Shown: positions 1 through 10,965 of the stretch, piece after piece
Position numbering within the stretch: the stretch's first letter is position 1
Layout of the letters: each line of letters begins with the position of its first letter
From: Paroedura picta
Lineage: Eukaryota; Chordata; Lepidosauria; Squamata; Gekkonidae
Assembly (NCBI RefSeq): GCF_049243985.1
Contig: NC_135373.1
Span: forward strand, 93,553,213 to 93,617,212
Reading direction: 5' to 3'
Length of the DNA: 64,000 nt
Translations under genes and position numbers: made by a program
The notes under the pieces: model-generated
Database searches by the model: none
What the model was told of the DNA's origin: nothing
The model's input: only the letters and a program-made list of their open reading frames with translations

Positions 1-284
1 TCCACAAGGATACTCCAGGGGCATTGGGTTAATTTTTCTCCTGCCCATCTGGCTAATGTGAAAACAGAGCCCTCAATTTTTTTTAAGGAAGGAAGGCTTG
101 TATTCTCCACTCCACTTTTAAAGAGTGAGAAATCATATGGTTGTTGCCTCTTGCTGTCGCCTAGCTTTAAGATCACCTTGAGCACTAGCCATAAAATACA
201 CCAACTGGTTTGTGAGAACTAACAGCTCAGCCCTAAGAGCTCTAATTGGCTCTCTTAGGGCGGCAGCAGCTGAAAAGAGTAGAT

Positions 285-590
285 GAGTTTATTTATTTAT
301 TTGTTTGTTTGTTTGTTTATTATATTTGATGACTGCCACTCCCAGTCCAACTGGCTCAGGTGGTTTACATCAGCTTTAAAATATGAAACCTGTATATTCC
401 ACCTGACCCGCTGCCCTCCTGTTCACTCAATAGCTCAGAGGAGGGACCCAGCAGATGTTCCTTGTTCCAACCAAATGCCTGGTGGAAGAACTCTGTTTTG
501 CAGACCCAGCAGAACTATGATAGTTCCGACATGTCCCTTAGCTCTTCCAGAAGCTGATTCCACCAGGTAGGGGCCAGGATCCAGGTACCA
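285..590 (-). repeat. L2-type LINE 3' end
   Basis: Reverse-strand copy of the L2 C-terminal and 3' UTR pattern seen in the longer L2 copies here (CRACKTELF-like coding end, then a simple T/A-rich tail at 285-320). 5'-truncated. Confidence 0.65.
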
Positions 591-1092
591 TCATCACTTT
601 GACCAGGGGAAAGGAGGTGGGAGCTCTTTATAAAGCAATTGTGTAAGTCAATTGATTTTTCTTTGCAATCAGCTTCCTACCCTTGTTTCCTGCCACTACC
701 AATCTACTCCTTAAGTTCTGCTGTCCTCCCCACCCCCTTAGCTCTTCAAAACCGTATAAGTGTGCCAGGCTGTTAGAGTGGCAGCTTTTCGTTCCCGCCC
801 ATCTTTCAAGCTCACTGGGTGCCCTTGGGATAACTATTCTTTCTTAGTCTAACCTACTGCATCAGGTTGCTCTGAGAAAGGACAACATGCACCATCTTGA
901 GATCCTTGGAAGACAGATGGGAGAGAAACACATAAATAAATATAAATGAATTGGTTTTTTAATTGTATCTAAATTAGGGAATGTATAAATGATACAATAC
1001 AGCATGCTACCATAACATTAACAAAAAAGAAACAAGGGAAAAAAGGCTGCTTATCTGTACTGTCTAGTAGCCTTAGAAAATCCAGTACCCAC

Positions 1093-1240
1093 CAGTGTCA
1101 AATGCTCTTGTCGTGCCCTTCAGGACTTCAAGTGTGAGAGCAGCCACGATGTCAGCCTGCCGGGCGATTGCAGCAGCCCTTTCAACTGCTTCACATCCTA
1201 GTGAGGTAATCATTTGTGTTCCATTGATAAGAGCAAGACC
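1093..1240 (-). CDS. HAL: HAL coding exon 11, last one in the window (residues 303-351)
   Basis: Encodes [20 protein letters not shown] then [20 protein letters not shown] and KGTTRAFDT. Acceptor TTGCAG, donor CTG|GTGGGT. The next expected exon (human DIHALRPHRGQ) was not found at 1-1,092, so the gene continues off the left edge. Confidence 0.96.
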
Positions 1241-4200
1241 CTGCAAGAAAACAGCAAACGTTTATTGGATTCAGTGATTCTGTCTGCAGAAAGGTATGTG
1301 ATCACCTTGATTCAAATGAGACATTATGTATTTCGAATCACGCATTCCAATTTGTCTTTTCAGTCGTGGAGTGAGCCCTCTTATCCTTCCACAGGCAGCA
1401 CCAGATTGGGGACCATAAATGGCCCAGGAGCAAGCCAGACGGAGTGACCCCTGTGGCAGTATAGGGGCACTCAGCTCAGCCTTGAACAGTGGCTTTAACA
1501 AAGGGCATGGGCCCAGCTGTTGCTTGGGTCACTAGGCCTGGCCTGACAACCAGCAGGAGACTGAAGAGATAGGGACATGAGGGACGGCCATTGGTGACAC
1601 TGTGACATTACTTCCAGGGGAAACCTAGAAGTGATGTCATTTCTGTATGGAAATTGCTGAAAACTATGATTTTACTGTAGAATTTCTGGCAACTCCTAGT
1701 AAAAAGCCCCCCTTGGTACCAGTGTGTAAAATCCATCAGACTAAAAAAACCCTCAAACCAATGACATCTGTCAAGAGAGGAATTGGACTGATCAATCCTA
1801 GCATGTGTAGGCAGCTGTTAACATGTGATATGACATGTTATCATGAATATATAACGATAGGTGGTAGCTTTGGGTTGGGAAATTCCTGGAGATTTAGGAT
1901 GACCGCTGTCATCCTAGGTTTATCACAGGTTGGGGTATCATGCCATATAGTTTGCCCTCAAAAGTAGCCATTTTCTCTATAGTCTGGAGACCCATTGTAA
2001 TTTTTTCGAGATCTCCAGGCCCAACCTAGAAGAAGAAGTGTTGGTTCTTATATGCCACTTTTCTCTACCCAAAGGAGTCTCAAAGTGGCTTACAATTGCC
2101 TTCCCTTTCCTCTCCCCACAACAGACACCCTGTGAGGTAGGTGAGGCTGATATCACTGCTTGGTCAGAACAGTTTTATCAGTGCCGTGGCGAGCCCAAGG
2201 TCACCCAGCTGGCTGCATGAGGGGGAGTGCAGAATCAGAACCACAGAAGCATAGAGTTGGAAGGGGCCATACAGGCCATCTAGTCCAACCCCCTGCTCAA
2301 CGCAGGATCATCCCAAAGCATCCTAAAGCATCCAAGAAAATGTGTATCCAACCTTTGCTTGAAGACTGCCAGTGAGGGGGAGTTCACCCCCTCCTTAGGC
2401 AGCCTATTCCACTGCTGAACTACTCTGACTGTGAAATTTTTTTACTGATACCTAGCCTATATCGTTGTAGTTTAAACCCATTACTGCACGTCCTTTCCTC
2501 TGCAGCCAACGGAAACAGCATCCTGCCCTCCTCCAAGTGACAATCTTTCAAATACTTAAAGAGGGCTATCATGTCCCCTCTCAACCTCGTTTTCTCTAGG
2601 CTTAACATCCCCAAGTCCCTCAACCTATCTTCATAGGGCTTGGTCCACTGGTCGCTCTCCTCTGCACCCTTTCAATTTTATCTACGTCCTTCTTTAAGTG
2701 AGGCCTCCAGAACTGCACACAGTACTCTGGGTGTGGTCTGACCAGTACCATATACAATAGGACTATGACATCTTGTGATTTTGATGTGATGCCCCTGTTG
2801 ATACAGCCCAAAATGGCATTTGCCTTTTTTACCGCTGCATCACACTGCCTGGTCATGCTCGCCGGATTAGAAGTCCACACTCCTTGCCACTACACCAAGC
2901 ATACTCTCAGGTTGATAATCCTATAACATGATTATATTAAACTCCAGCATGGTATCTGTTAAAGAATCTTTTTGACCTATCAAGTGCTGTGATCTGCAGG
3001 AGTTGTGCTAGGAATAAGTTACATAAATGCCATATCTTATGCACTACAGAACTGCTAATTAGAATTGCTTTCTGCTACATTTTACTTTAGTCAGAGATCT
3101 GAGGAATTAAGTGGGATGCCATCCAGAGTGTTTTAAAAACCAGTCAACATAACAATAAGCAATTATTCATTATTTTTCTTTCTATCTGTTTTCAGGAAGA
3201 AGAAAACACTGATAAGTGCTCTACAATTGATAGTTTAACCTTTAACCAATCATCGGGGGTGGGGTCAACATCACATTTGGATCTCAACCACAGTGCTGAG
3301 ACAGGGCAGGGTATTAACTTTTTCTTTATGATAGTTCCTGGATTCCACTGTCCTCAAGCAGCTATCTATGTCTTTATATATGATTCATAAAGCTGCCCTG
3401 AGCCAAATGGGAAGGGGCAACTTTATGAATGATAAGAAGGCATAGATATAAAAATATTTAAAATGATATAAATATAAATAACTTTGTTGTTATCAACATT
3501 ATTATTATATAAAGGTAAAGGTAAAGGTATCCCCTGTGCAAGCACCGAGTCATGTCTGACCCTTGGGGTGACGCCCTCTAGCGTTTTCATGGCAGACTCA
3601 ATACGGGGTGGTTTGCCAGTGCCTTTCCCAGTCATTACCATTTACCCCCCCCCCAGCTGGGTACTCATTTTTTTACCAACCTCGGAAGGATGGAAGGCTG
3701 AATCAATCTTGGGCCGGCTGCTGGGATCGAACTCCCAGCCTCATGGGCAGATATTATTATGTACTGGAAGGCAAATATATAGATTTATTTATTTTGGGGT
3801 TTATGTGCCACCCTTACTTTTCAAGAGCCAGGTTGGCGTAGTGGTTAAGTGTGGCGGCTTCTATTCTGGTGAGCCAGGTTTGATTTTCCGCTCCTCCACA
3901 TGCAGCTAGCTGGGTGACTCTGGGCTTGTCACAGCCCTGTTAGAAGCTGTTCTCACTGAGCAGTCTCTCCCAGAGCTCTTTCAGCCACACCTACCTGACA
4001 AGGTGTTTGGTTGTGGGGAGGGGAAGGGAAGGTGATTGTAAGCTGCTTAGAGACTCCTTTGGGCAATGGAAAGCGGGGTATAAAAACCAACTCTACTTCT
4101 TCTTAAGCACTCAGGGTGGCTCTATATTTCTACAAATGGACAAAGTAAACTCATTCATGTGCCTAGCTGTCAATTAGTCAAACAAGGATCACAGCACATT

Positions 4201-7200
4201 ATTACCTCTTTTGGCTTCAAGTTAATTGGTTTTAATCCATGGGCTTCCAGCACCTGTACAGTAGGATAAATGATGCAAATTATTATTAAAACTTATTTTA
4301 AAATGAAGCAATAGAGCATCACCTTAGCTATAGTTCACATCTCTGGTTTAATGAGTGCTTTGTATTCCCATCATGCCAATAAAACTTCCAGTGGGTAGGA
4401 GCATCACTAGCTAGGAGATTTTTTCAGGAAGACTCTGTCTTCATTTCAGAAGCAGAAAAATTATTTAAACACTAATCCTTTTCAAAATGTAACTATCAAG
4501 AATTCCCCATGTGAGCATTACACATTTAAGCATTATTTGTTGAAACCATTTTCACTTCATTTTTCTGAACATAATTTCCAACTGTTAAAAAATTATTGTG
4601 CAGAAATAGTAGGGAGAAGCTACGATACAAGGAACACAGCATGGATACTCACTGAGTAACATCAAGGCCCCCTGGTTGGATTAGCATAATTATGAAGATG
4701 GTTTATAGCTGCAGGCCAGATAACCCAGTTTAGCCTCAGCCTGTTCAGACCTGGGAGCTAAGCAGGGTTGGCCACAGTCAGTACTTGGATAGGAGACTGC
4801 CAAGAAAACCAGGGTTGCTAAGAAGAGTCCCATTATTATAACACAAGAATTTTCTTTTGCATCAAAAACAATGAAATCTACATTTTTATAGTCTATAGAT
4901 GCAGGCAAATTATTCATAATATAAGCCAAAAAGTAAACCAAAGATGATTTGCAGAGCATTATCTAAATCATTCTTACGTATTTTGCATCAGCCCATCCAC
5001 TCTTTGGGGACCACATCTTTCCTTCTCCTATTAGCCCCAGTGCAAGATGGGCAAGAGGGGCTAAGTCTCCACTGGCTCCAACAGTCCCCTGCTCAGGGAT
5101 GTAGGGAAGGCAGGAAGCTTAAAAAGAAAAGAAAAGCTGGGTTTTAGCCAGGAATCCTGATGTCTTGAGGCATACATACCATTGTCCACTCCACTACTCC
5201 AGATTTACTTCTGTAGCAAACAGCATTCCATCCGTGCTATTGACCATTGCTCCCATGTAACAGTTTCCATTAATGGAGCTGTTCCCATCAAATCATTTCC
5301 CCTTCGTTAAAATGGTAACTAGAGAAAGATTTGTGTTACTTATTTGAATAGTATGGTTCAAACTGAGACAAAATGAGAATTCCGTTTTGCATAACCTTTT
5401 ACCTGCTATATACATAACTATATACATATTTTGGACTATCATACAAACAACCCGAACATTCACCTCCTTTCCCAAAGGAGAGATTGGATTGTGGATTATT
5501 TCTTTTAGTGGAACAGCTGCCACTCTGAAGGAGGTAATCTAGAATGGGATACCTTGTTTCTTTGAAAATGTTTGCCAGAAAAACAGAAAGGCATATAATG
5601 ATTTGTAGTAACAGGCACTTTGAAAGATCTGCAAGATTCTCCCACTCTTGACAAAGGACTTTGGAAGATCTGTTGTGGGCCCCGCCCCTCCTTTCAAGGA
5701 GCAGTTGTTGCTTCTGAGGAGTGCACAATGAAATCCCTCATCATTTCTTGACAAAATGCCTTTCCACAGGATTCTTGTCATGTCCAAAATGGTGGGACTC
5801 ATGCCAACAATTGTTTCCAATGAAAATCTAATGCAAAATGTATCATATTACCATTAAATACATCAATCGTTTGCTGAAGAGTTTCTAGTGAAATCCCGCT
5901 GTATCCTTTAGCTAGGACATTGATCCGTAGTGCTAAAAGCATACGGGATCTCTCAGGGATCAAAGGCTTCCCAACACCTACAATGAAAAACATCCAATCC
6001 ATGATTATTAGTGTGGCCTTTAACAATTCTATACAAAGCTTGAAATGAATTTTTCGTTACCTGCAGAATGTGACCGAATTAAATTCACTTGAAGCTCCCT
6101 CGGAGAGCAAAAACAGATAATTAGAGCAAATAATATACAGAATTTAATTTTCAAAATTTGAGCAAATAAAAGGGGAAAATATTCACTATACAGAAATAAA
6201 TTAAAGAAAAAACTATACATTTTTGGCCATTATTGGCATTTCACAGACATTAAAAGGAAGCCGAGGAGACATACTGTAGTTTACACTTTGAAATACGGAT
6301 CCGTGCAAACTTTCCAAAACCTGTAGTGATTCCATAGACAGGATCTAAAAAGACAAAAAATCAAGTGCTTTATTTTAATAAAAATTAAGAATCTGGACAT
6401 CCATTGTCTTTTAAAAAAAATGGATCCCCATCATCCATCTTACCTTTTGCATCTTCTACAATACTTTTAATAACATCACTTGACTCTCTGACCTTAATTT
6501 CAGCTTCAGGAGTAAGCTGGAAATAAAATTGCCGTTATTTACTTTTCTATTTCAATAATACAGGTAACTAGAATTAGAATCTTTTCAAATACTCACCTTG
6601 ATCTTGTAGAGCCCCTTTCCTAAACTGACCAACTTCTCTGTGGTCAGACTGTTCCCATCTAAAGAAATATACTGTAGAAAACAACTTAATTAGTTCAAGG
6701 CATCTGAACTGTGTAATTGTACCAGCTTTGATACACTGAAATTGCAATGATGTCTCCCCATAATCAATGTTATTGCAAATGGGAAAGGAAAGCACTTTCA
6801 AAACTCTTTTAACAGACACATTGTAGTGAAATGCTGAATTTCAGTTTATGTATTCAGTGCATTCAATGTAAGGACATTAAAGAACTGATGTTAGAAAACT
6901 GAAGACTTTGTTACTATTTTACATGATCATTAATCCATACCTCTTCTGGTTCTCGATATTTACTATATCTGCAACAACATATAGGAAAATATGAGCTACA
7001 TGCTCATTCACATAGGTTCGTTACTCATGTACATATTGGAGAGCTGCAAGAAATGGTGCATTTACGAGGAAAAATGTTTAAAATGCAAATCTCAGGAGGG
7101 GGTTGTTCTCAGCTTTCCTTCTCCAGATGGTATTACAAAGAGGAACTGGAGATATGTTCAATAATCATCTGACCCCACCCCCAAAGGGCCTTATTTCAGA

Positions 7201-10200
7201 ATACAACAAATTCTTAGGAACAATTCTCCCTTTTCAGCTGGAAGAGGCTTTTAGAGATATGATGGATTAGGAGGAGAACTGCTCTCCCATTCCTCCCCAC
7301 TCCCTTAGCATCTTTCCCTTTCAAATTGGTCAGCACCTTAAAAGCTAGCCTTGTTCTTGACTGGTGAATCTGATTGGGGAATGAATGCCTCATGTCACCC
7401 AGCTCCAGACACAGGGGCTTTTTGCACGCCTTCAAAATCGCACAATGGTTGCCAATTGGAAACGCTATTGATTTGCCATAACGCACAACGTCGTAGACAA
7501 TCTGCCACACACCTGAAACCAATCTGCAAAAAGCGCTTCCTTGTAGCGCTTTCAGGGGAATCCCAAAAAGCGGATTCACCCTCCGGAAAGCGCTACACTC
7601 TTGCAACCAATCTGCAACACTAGCGAAAAAGACCTGTGCGTTAACATTGTTGCGGTTTCTTCAAAGTCCCTCCTCCTGAGCCTGTCCTCCAAACTTCCGG
7701 CGAAGCGATCGCCATTTTTTTTTCTCCGAGCGAGCGGGGATAAACGCACCAGCGAGCCTCTTTCTGTTTAGAGGCTTCCCTGGCTTCAGTCCTTCACCTT
7801 TAGTCACTAAGCACAAACCACAGAAAAGCCCGTTTGCTGATGTATTTTCCCATTAATTTTTACACATTCATTCAGCCGAAAATCGGGCCCGTGAGAGGGG
7901 GGGGATTTTTTTTTTTTCACTCGAGGCAGCGTGGCAACGATCATACGATCAAACGACAGCTCAAACACATTAGGCAGCTGGATGGGTCTCTCCGTTGCAA
8001 CGAATCTACACAGATTCGTTACAATGGGTCTGTTTTTTTTTTTAAAAAAAACCTTTCTTAAAGGGAAAGGGGCTGTTTGGGAGCATGCTAACGGCTGCCC
8101 ATTGGCTGCTTGACGGCCAGGGGCGGGACGAGCTTGGCAATAGCGCTTCCTTTCTAGCGATTTCTGCCGAGACCGGAAGCTGTGGGAAACGCTGCAAAAC
8201 GCAACTGGATTCCACTACAAAGGCAGGTATGCATAACGACGAATTCCACTATTTTAAATGGCGATTTTTCATTCAGTGACCAATTTGCAACAAAGATCCC
8301 GGTGCGTAAAGCCCCTCTCCTCCTCAGTCTCCTCTTGCAGGATTTCATAAGTGGTCAGGAAGTCTTCTGATTTTTTTCTCCTTCTCTATATTCTTTTCAT
8401 AAATGATGCTCAAATGCTATCACTATCCCACAGCTCCCTAAATGTCAAGAAATTAGCAAAGTCTACCTCTTCTGGTTGTGTGTGTTCCATTTCTTTACAT
8501 GCATATTTGGGGATCCCCTGAGTATGCAGAAACCTTGACTCTTTGAATGGCCCTGTTTTTCTCCTCTAATATTTTTTTATTTTTATTTATTATTTGATTT
8601 ATTACCCACCACTCCCAGACTGGCTGGCTCATGGCAGGTAACAAATAAAATCCCCACAGCAAAAGCAGAAAACCCCTATCCCTTATAGCATCGTCATCAG
8701 CGGCAGCCAATCTAATCCCCTACCCCCTCCCAATGCCCAAAATTCAGCAGACCTCCCCCAACCCATGCCTCAGGGGGATAAGTGGGGAGTCAGCTAGCTG
8801 TTCCAGTTGTAATGAGGAGGGGCCCATAGATCTTTATTGTTCTGTCCTCAACCAATGACCTGTCAGAAGAGTTCTGTCTTGCAGGTCCTGTGGAACTGGG
8901 AAAGCCCCTGCAGGGGCCTCAGCTCTTCCAGGAGCTCATTCCACCAGATTGAGGCCAGGCACACCTCCCTTGGGCTGAGAAACACCAAGAAATTTGTACC
9001 CGCAGAATGAAAAGCATCATAAATGGCATTAGGAGGAGCGATGATGACAATGGAAACAGAACATGCCACACTATGTATATTCAACTTCAGAAAATAAGAA
9101 AAGCAAAAAAACAACAACAACAAAAGAAGCAAAAAAAAACTTTTTGGTAAGGATACAAATAAACTCCTTCTGGCTGTGATGGAATGAAGTCTGGAGAACT
9201 TACATCTCCTTGTATTACTGGAAAAAAGGAAAACAATCCCTATGTAAACAGGCTGCCCACTCTTCTCCTGCCAATGTAATTAGAGAGAAAACTGTAAAGG
9301 GGCAGAGTGCATTAGGTTATTGTCGGGCTCTTGATCCAGGCTCTAGAGTTCTATGTCAAGAAAACAGACATATCAGGATGCAGACAGAAGGAGCTTGCAA
9401 GCATGAGATTAAATAGATATTTCTGATGAAGAGCTACTGTCTCAAACTATCCATGATCATATCCAGGCAAAGTGAAACACAGTCCAATCACATCTGAAAG
9501 ACTAACAACAAACAGCTACTTCTTATTATATTTATTTACTTCACTTATACCCCACTTTTCTTCCCAATGGGAACCCAAAGCAGCTCACATCATTTCTCTC
9601 TGTTTCACCAGATCTTCACAACAACCCTGTGAGTTAGGTTAGGCCGAGATTATGCAACTTGCCCAGGGTCATTCGGCAAGCTTCCATGGCAGAGAGGGGA
9701 TTCAAACCTGGCTACCCCCAGATCATAATCCAACCCTCTCTCTAATATACCATACTGGCACTCTTATGGCTGTTTATAACATTTTTATTCCAACCTGCCT
9801 CACCTAGTAAGTTTCATGTCTGAATAGGGACCAGAACCTGTGTCTCCCCAGTTGTAGTCCATCGTTCCAACCATTATACCACGCACTCAGTTTTTGCTTA
9901 AAGTTATGCATACTGCCTCCAACAAGGAGAGTGTGCTTCTGATAAATATATAAATGTGTGTCCATTTCACAATCAAGCAAAGTTTTTGTACAGATGGCCT
10001 TCATAGATATCTATAGTTATGTTTTTATCAGCAGTCACTGACAATGGAATAAGGTTTACCACACGAAGAACCCCTCACATCCCCAAACTCTTCGCTCCTC
10101 TCCACCGTTTCTGTTCACTTTTCAACAGTAGCTACAAGTACATGTCATTTCTCTGTCCTGTAGGTTGTTACTGAACTATTATCTCACAACCAGAATTTTG

Positions 10201-10965
10201 CTAAGTAGTTTTAACCCCTCTCAACTAAAATATATGCCTACTATGAATGTACTTAATACAAGTGAAAAACACCTCCCTACTTTACAGTATTTAGAATTAG
10301 TGCAATCCTGAGCAGAATTTATGTTCTTCTAAGCCCATTGAAACCAGTGAGCGTAGAAGGGTGTGATTCTGTTTAGGATTGTATGTAAAGCTTAACAGCA
10401 GGGAAATAAGGGAACAGAGATGCAAATGGTAAAATGCAATAACACACATGATCACATGCATTCAAAATCTGGGACATTGAGGTTAATATGCCATAGAAAG
10501 TGCTAGTTCACATCCAAAACTTATTTGGATCCATGTAAATCTTTCATTTTACAAACATGGAAAATACTAATATTGCCCTTGGAATCGTTTGTGAAAATGC
10601 ATTTCTATTGTTGTGCTCTAAGAAATATTTATAGCTGAACTATCACACACTGAAAACACATTTTATGGGATTTATATGTGATTCTCTCTTACCACAAGAC
10701 CACCTGCAATTTACTTACCAACTTCTACAAACTCGTTGTCTTCTAGAGCAACTTCAAGTTCATCGTCATGATCCAGCAATCCAAGACCTTTGCAACGGCG
10801 GACATAGAATTCCACTTCTTCCACTGATGCAAACCCACCATTATCAGGTTTATTTTTCATATAACGCCTCACAGCTTCTTTGCCCAGCCACCTCACAGTG
10901 TTCGTACCATTCTGGCAAGGCACAGCGAGCCATTCCCCTCGGACATGTACTGTGTATCTTGGCAT
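1093..10965 (-). CDS. HAL: Histidine ammonia-lyase (histidase), 5' part of the gene, eleven coding exons
   Basis: HAL deaminates L-histidine to trans-urocanate in the cytosol, the first step of histidine catabolism. Eleven coding exons (sum 1,054 nt) join in frame with GT-AG introns and give residues 1-351; human HAL has about 657, so the C-terminal half lies beyond the left edge. The protein starts [18 protein letters not shown], nearly identical to my memory of human HAL. Residues 254-256 are the Ala-Ser-Gly triad that cyclises to the MIO electrophile, within [12 protein letters not shown]. The family motif [12 protein letters not shown] starts near residue 164 and contains the catalytic tyrosine. 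The start is fixed by the first Met of the conserved N-terminus. One residue is added relative to human before the VYGI motif. The gene lies downstream of LTA4H in the same orientation. No frame break was seen. Any non-coding first exon was not located. Confidence 0.96.
1865..2029 (+). repeat. Interspersed TIR-type repeat of the CCTGGAG/CCAACCT family
   Basis: Begins GGGTTGGGAAATTCCTGGAG and ends with its near-complement ATCTCCAGGCCCAACCT. Nine members occur in the window, so it is a nonautonomous DNA-transposon-like family. In HAL intron 10. Confidence 0.6.
2031..2233 (-). repeat. tRNA-derived SINE with (TTC)n tail, first part, interrupted by CR1
   Basis: Starts with the reverse of the TTCTTC tail, then the family body (CTCTACCC, AGGAGTCTCAAAGTGGCTTA, CCCTGTGAGGTAGGTGAGGC). 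The tRNA-like head resumes at 2,858-2,905, so a CR1 copy sits inside this SINE. Confidence 0.8.
2234..2857 (-). repeat. CR1 LINE 3' fragment nested in a SINE
   Basis: Minus-strand frames give CR1 reverse-transcriptase end motifs: [38 protein letters not shown] and [20 protein letters not shown]. The 3' end has the CR1 type TCTATG-rich tail at 2,240-2,262. Confidence 0.85.
2858..2905 (-). repeat. tRNA-derived SINE head, continuation after the CR1 insert
   Basis: GGATTAGAAGTCCACACTCC then CCACTACACCAA is the tRNA-like promoter end of the SINE begun at 2,031. Confidence 0.75.
3511..3750 (-). repeat. Sauria-type SINE (BovB-like tail), head-truncated
   Basis: Tail AAAGGTAAAGGTAAAGGTAT, then GTGCAAGCACCGAGTCATGT and the GACCCTTGGGGTGACG body, ending in a B-box-like GGGATCGAACTCCCAGCC. 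Matches my memory of tRNA-derived squamate SINEs with a BovB-like tail. The second copy is at 32,892. Confidence 0.8.
3823..4107 (+). repeat. Full-length tRNA-derived SINE with (TTC)n tail
   Basis: A-box-like GGCGTAGTGGTTAAGTG and B-box-like GGTTTGATTTTCC head, body with TGGGGAGGGGAAGGGAAGG, and tail TACTTCTTCTTA. In HAL intron 10. Confidence 0.85.
4206..4253 (-). CDS. HAL: HAL coding exon 10 (residues 287-302)
   Basis: Sixteen in-phase codons [16 protein letters not shown] between TGTACAG acceptor and GTAAT donor. Confidence 0.94.
4722..4830 (+). repeat. 5S rRNA-derived SINE, head part
   Basis: GGGAGCTAAGCAGGGTTGG and CAGTACTTGGATAGGAGAC match the 5S rRNA internal promoter region. The copy stops soon after CCAGGGTTGCTAAG, so the SINE body is missing. 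A bare 5S pseudogene is the alternative. Confidence 0.75.
4978..5117 (-). CDS. HAL: HAL coding exon 9, MIO-forming Ala-Ser-Gly exon (residues 240-286)
   Basis: Encodes [20 protein letters not shown] then [20 protein letters not shown] and GWADAKY. The Ala-Ser-Gly at residues 254-256 forms the MIO prosthetic group by autocatalytic cyclisation. Donor TAC|GTAAGA. Confidence 0.97.
5852..5977 (-). CDS. HAL: HAL coding exon 8 (residues 198-239)
   Basis: Encodes [20 protein letters not shown] then [20 protein letters not shown] plus N. Acceptor TTGTAG, donor G|GTAATA. Closely matches the human segment. Confidence 0.96.
6061..6098 (-). CDS. HAL: HAL coding exon 7, 38 bp (residues 185-197)
   Basis: Encodes [13 protein letters not shown]. 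The acceptor is the CCGAG at 6,099-6,103 and the donor is GTAACG. The reading frame needs both split codons and works. Confidence 0.94.
6275..6344 (-). CDS. HAL: HAL coding exon 6 with the VYGITTGFG motif (residues 162-184)
   Basis: Encodes [20 protein letters not shown] then KL, containing the conserved aromatic ammonia-lyase motif YGITTGFG with its catalytic tyrosine. Donor CA|GTATGT; the split codon gives Gln. Confidence 0.95.
6444..6516 (-). CDS. HAL: HAL coding exon 5 (residues 138-161)
   Basis: Encodes [20 protein letters not shown] then EDAK. This is the most divergent stretch relative to human. The intron before it is only 80 bp (6,517-6,596). Donor G|GTAAG. Confidence 0.94.
6597..6671 (-). 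CDS. HAL: HAL coding exon 4 (residues 113-137)
   Basis: A 25-codon, phase-0 exon encoding [20 protein letters not shown] then LYKIK. Acceptor CTACAG, donor GTGAGT. Confidence 0.95.
6941..6968 (-). CDS. HAL: HAL coding exon 3, 28-bp small exon (residues 103-112)
   Basis: Encodes YSKYREPEE after completing a Leu codon. It is flanked by TTGCAG acceptor and GTATGG donor. Too short for ORF detection, but it fits the human protein exactly in order and phase. Confidence 0.93.
7414..8315 (+). mobile_element. 0.9-kb MITE, copy A
   Basis: Terminal repeats GGGGCTTTTTGCACG at the left and the reverse complement of GGGGCTTTACGCACC at the right. The inside is rich in AGCGCTTT and TGCAACCAATCTGCAACACT and has no protein. 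A second copy lies inverted at 42,847-43,732. I found no clean target duplication, so the superfamily (Harbinger- or hAT-like) is open. Lies in HAL intron 2. Confidence 0.8.
8565..9055 (-). repeat. L2-type LINE 3' end
   Basis: Minus-strand translation shows [38 protein letters not shown] and CKTELF, the L2 C-terminal pattern, followed by the A/T-rich 3' end at 8,565-8,600. Confidence 0.8.
9157..9217 (-). CDS. HAL: HAL coding exon 2 (residues 83-102)
   Basis: A pyrimidine tract and CAG acceptor precede the exon, which encodes [20 protein letters not shown]. Its donor reads TTT|GTATCC, a weak match to the usual GTRAGT, but the split codon (TT + A = Leu) restores the conserved [11 protein letters not shown] across the junction. 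Confidence 0.93.
9530..9765 (-). repeat. tRNA-derived SINE (older subfamily)
   Basis: CCCAATGGGAACCCAAAGCA, CAACCCTGTGAGTTAGGTTA and GGGATTCAAACCTGG, with a tRNA-like head at the right. Similar in layout to the other SINEs here but diverged. Confidence 0.6.
10301..10384 (+). repeat. Short palindromic-end repeat (CAATCCTA family)
   Basis: Starts TGCAATCCTGAGCAG and ends TTTAGGATTGTA, a near inverted repeat. Related copies are at 48,448, 60,949 and 61,584. MITE-like, about 85 bp. Confidence 0.55.
10719..10965 (-). CDS. HAL: HAL coding exon 1 (residues 1-82)
   Basis: Begins at the ATG at 10,963-10,965 and ends GAAGTTG before a GTAAGT donor. It encodes the N-terminal HAL domain, including KNKPDNGGF and [10 protein letters not shown], then FVEV. 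One base of codon 83 is carried over. Confidence 0.96.

Larger units (their letters stand above)
1241..4205. other. HAL introns 9-10 remainder
   Basis: Apart from the repeats listed (TIR repeat, nested SINE/CR1, Sauria SINE, SINE), the segments 1,241-1,864 and 2,906-3,510 show nothing I recognise. The 1-1,092 flank outside the L2 end is also blank. Confidence 0.6.

Noticed and set aside
1-1092. Next HAL exon (human DIHALRPHRGQ)
   Set aside because: No matching codons found; only an L2 end and unclassified sequence.
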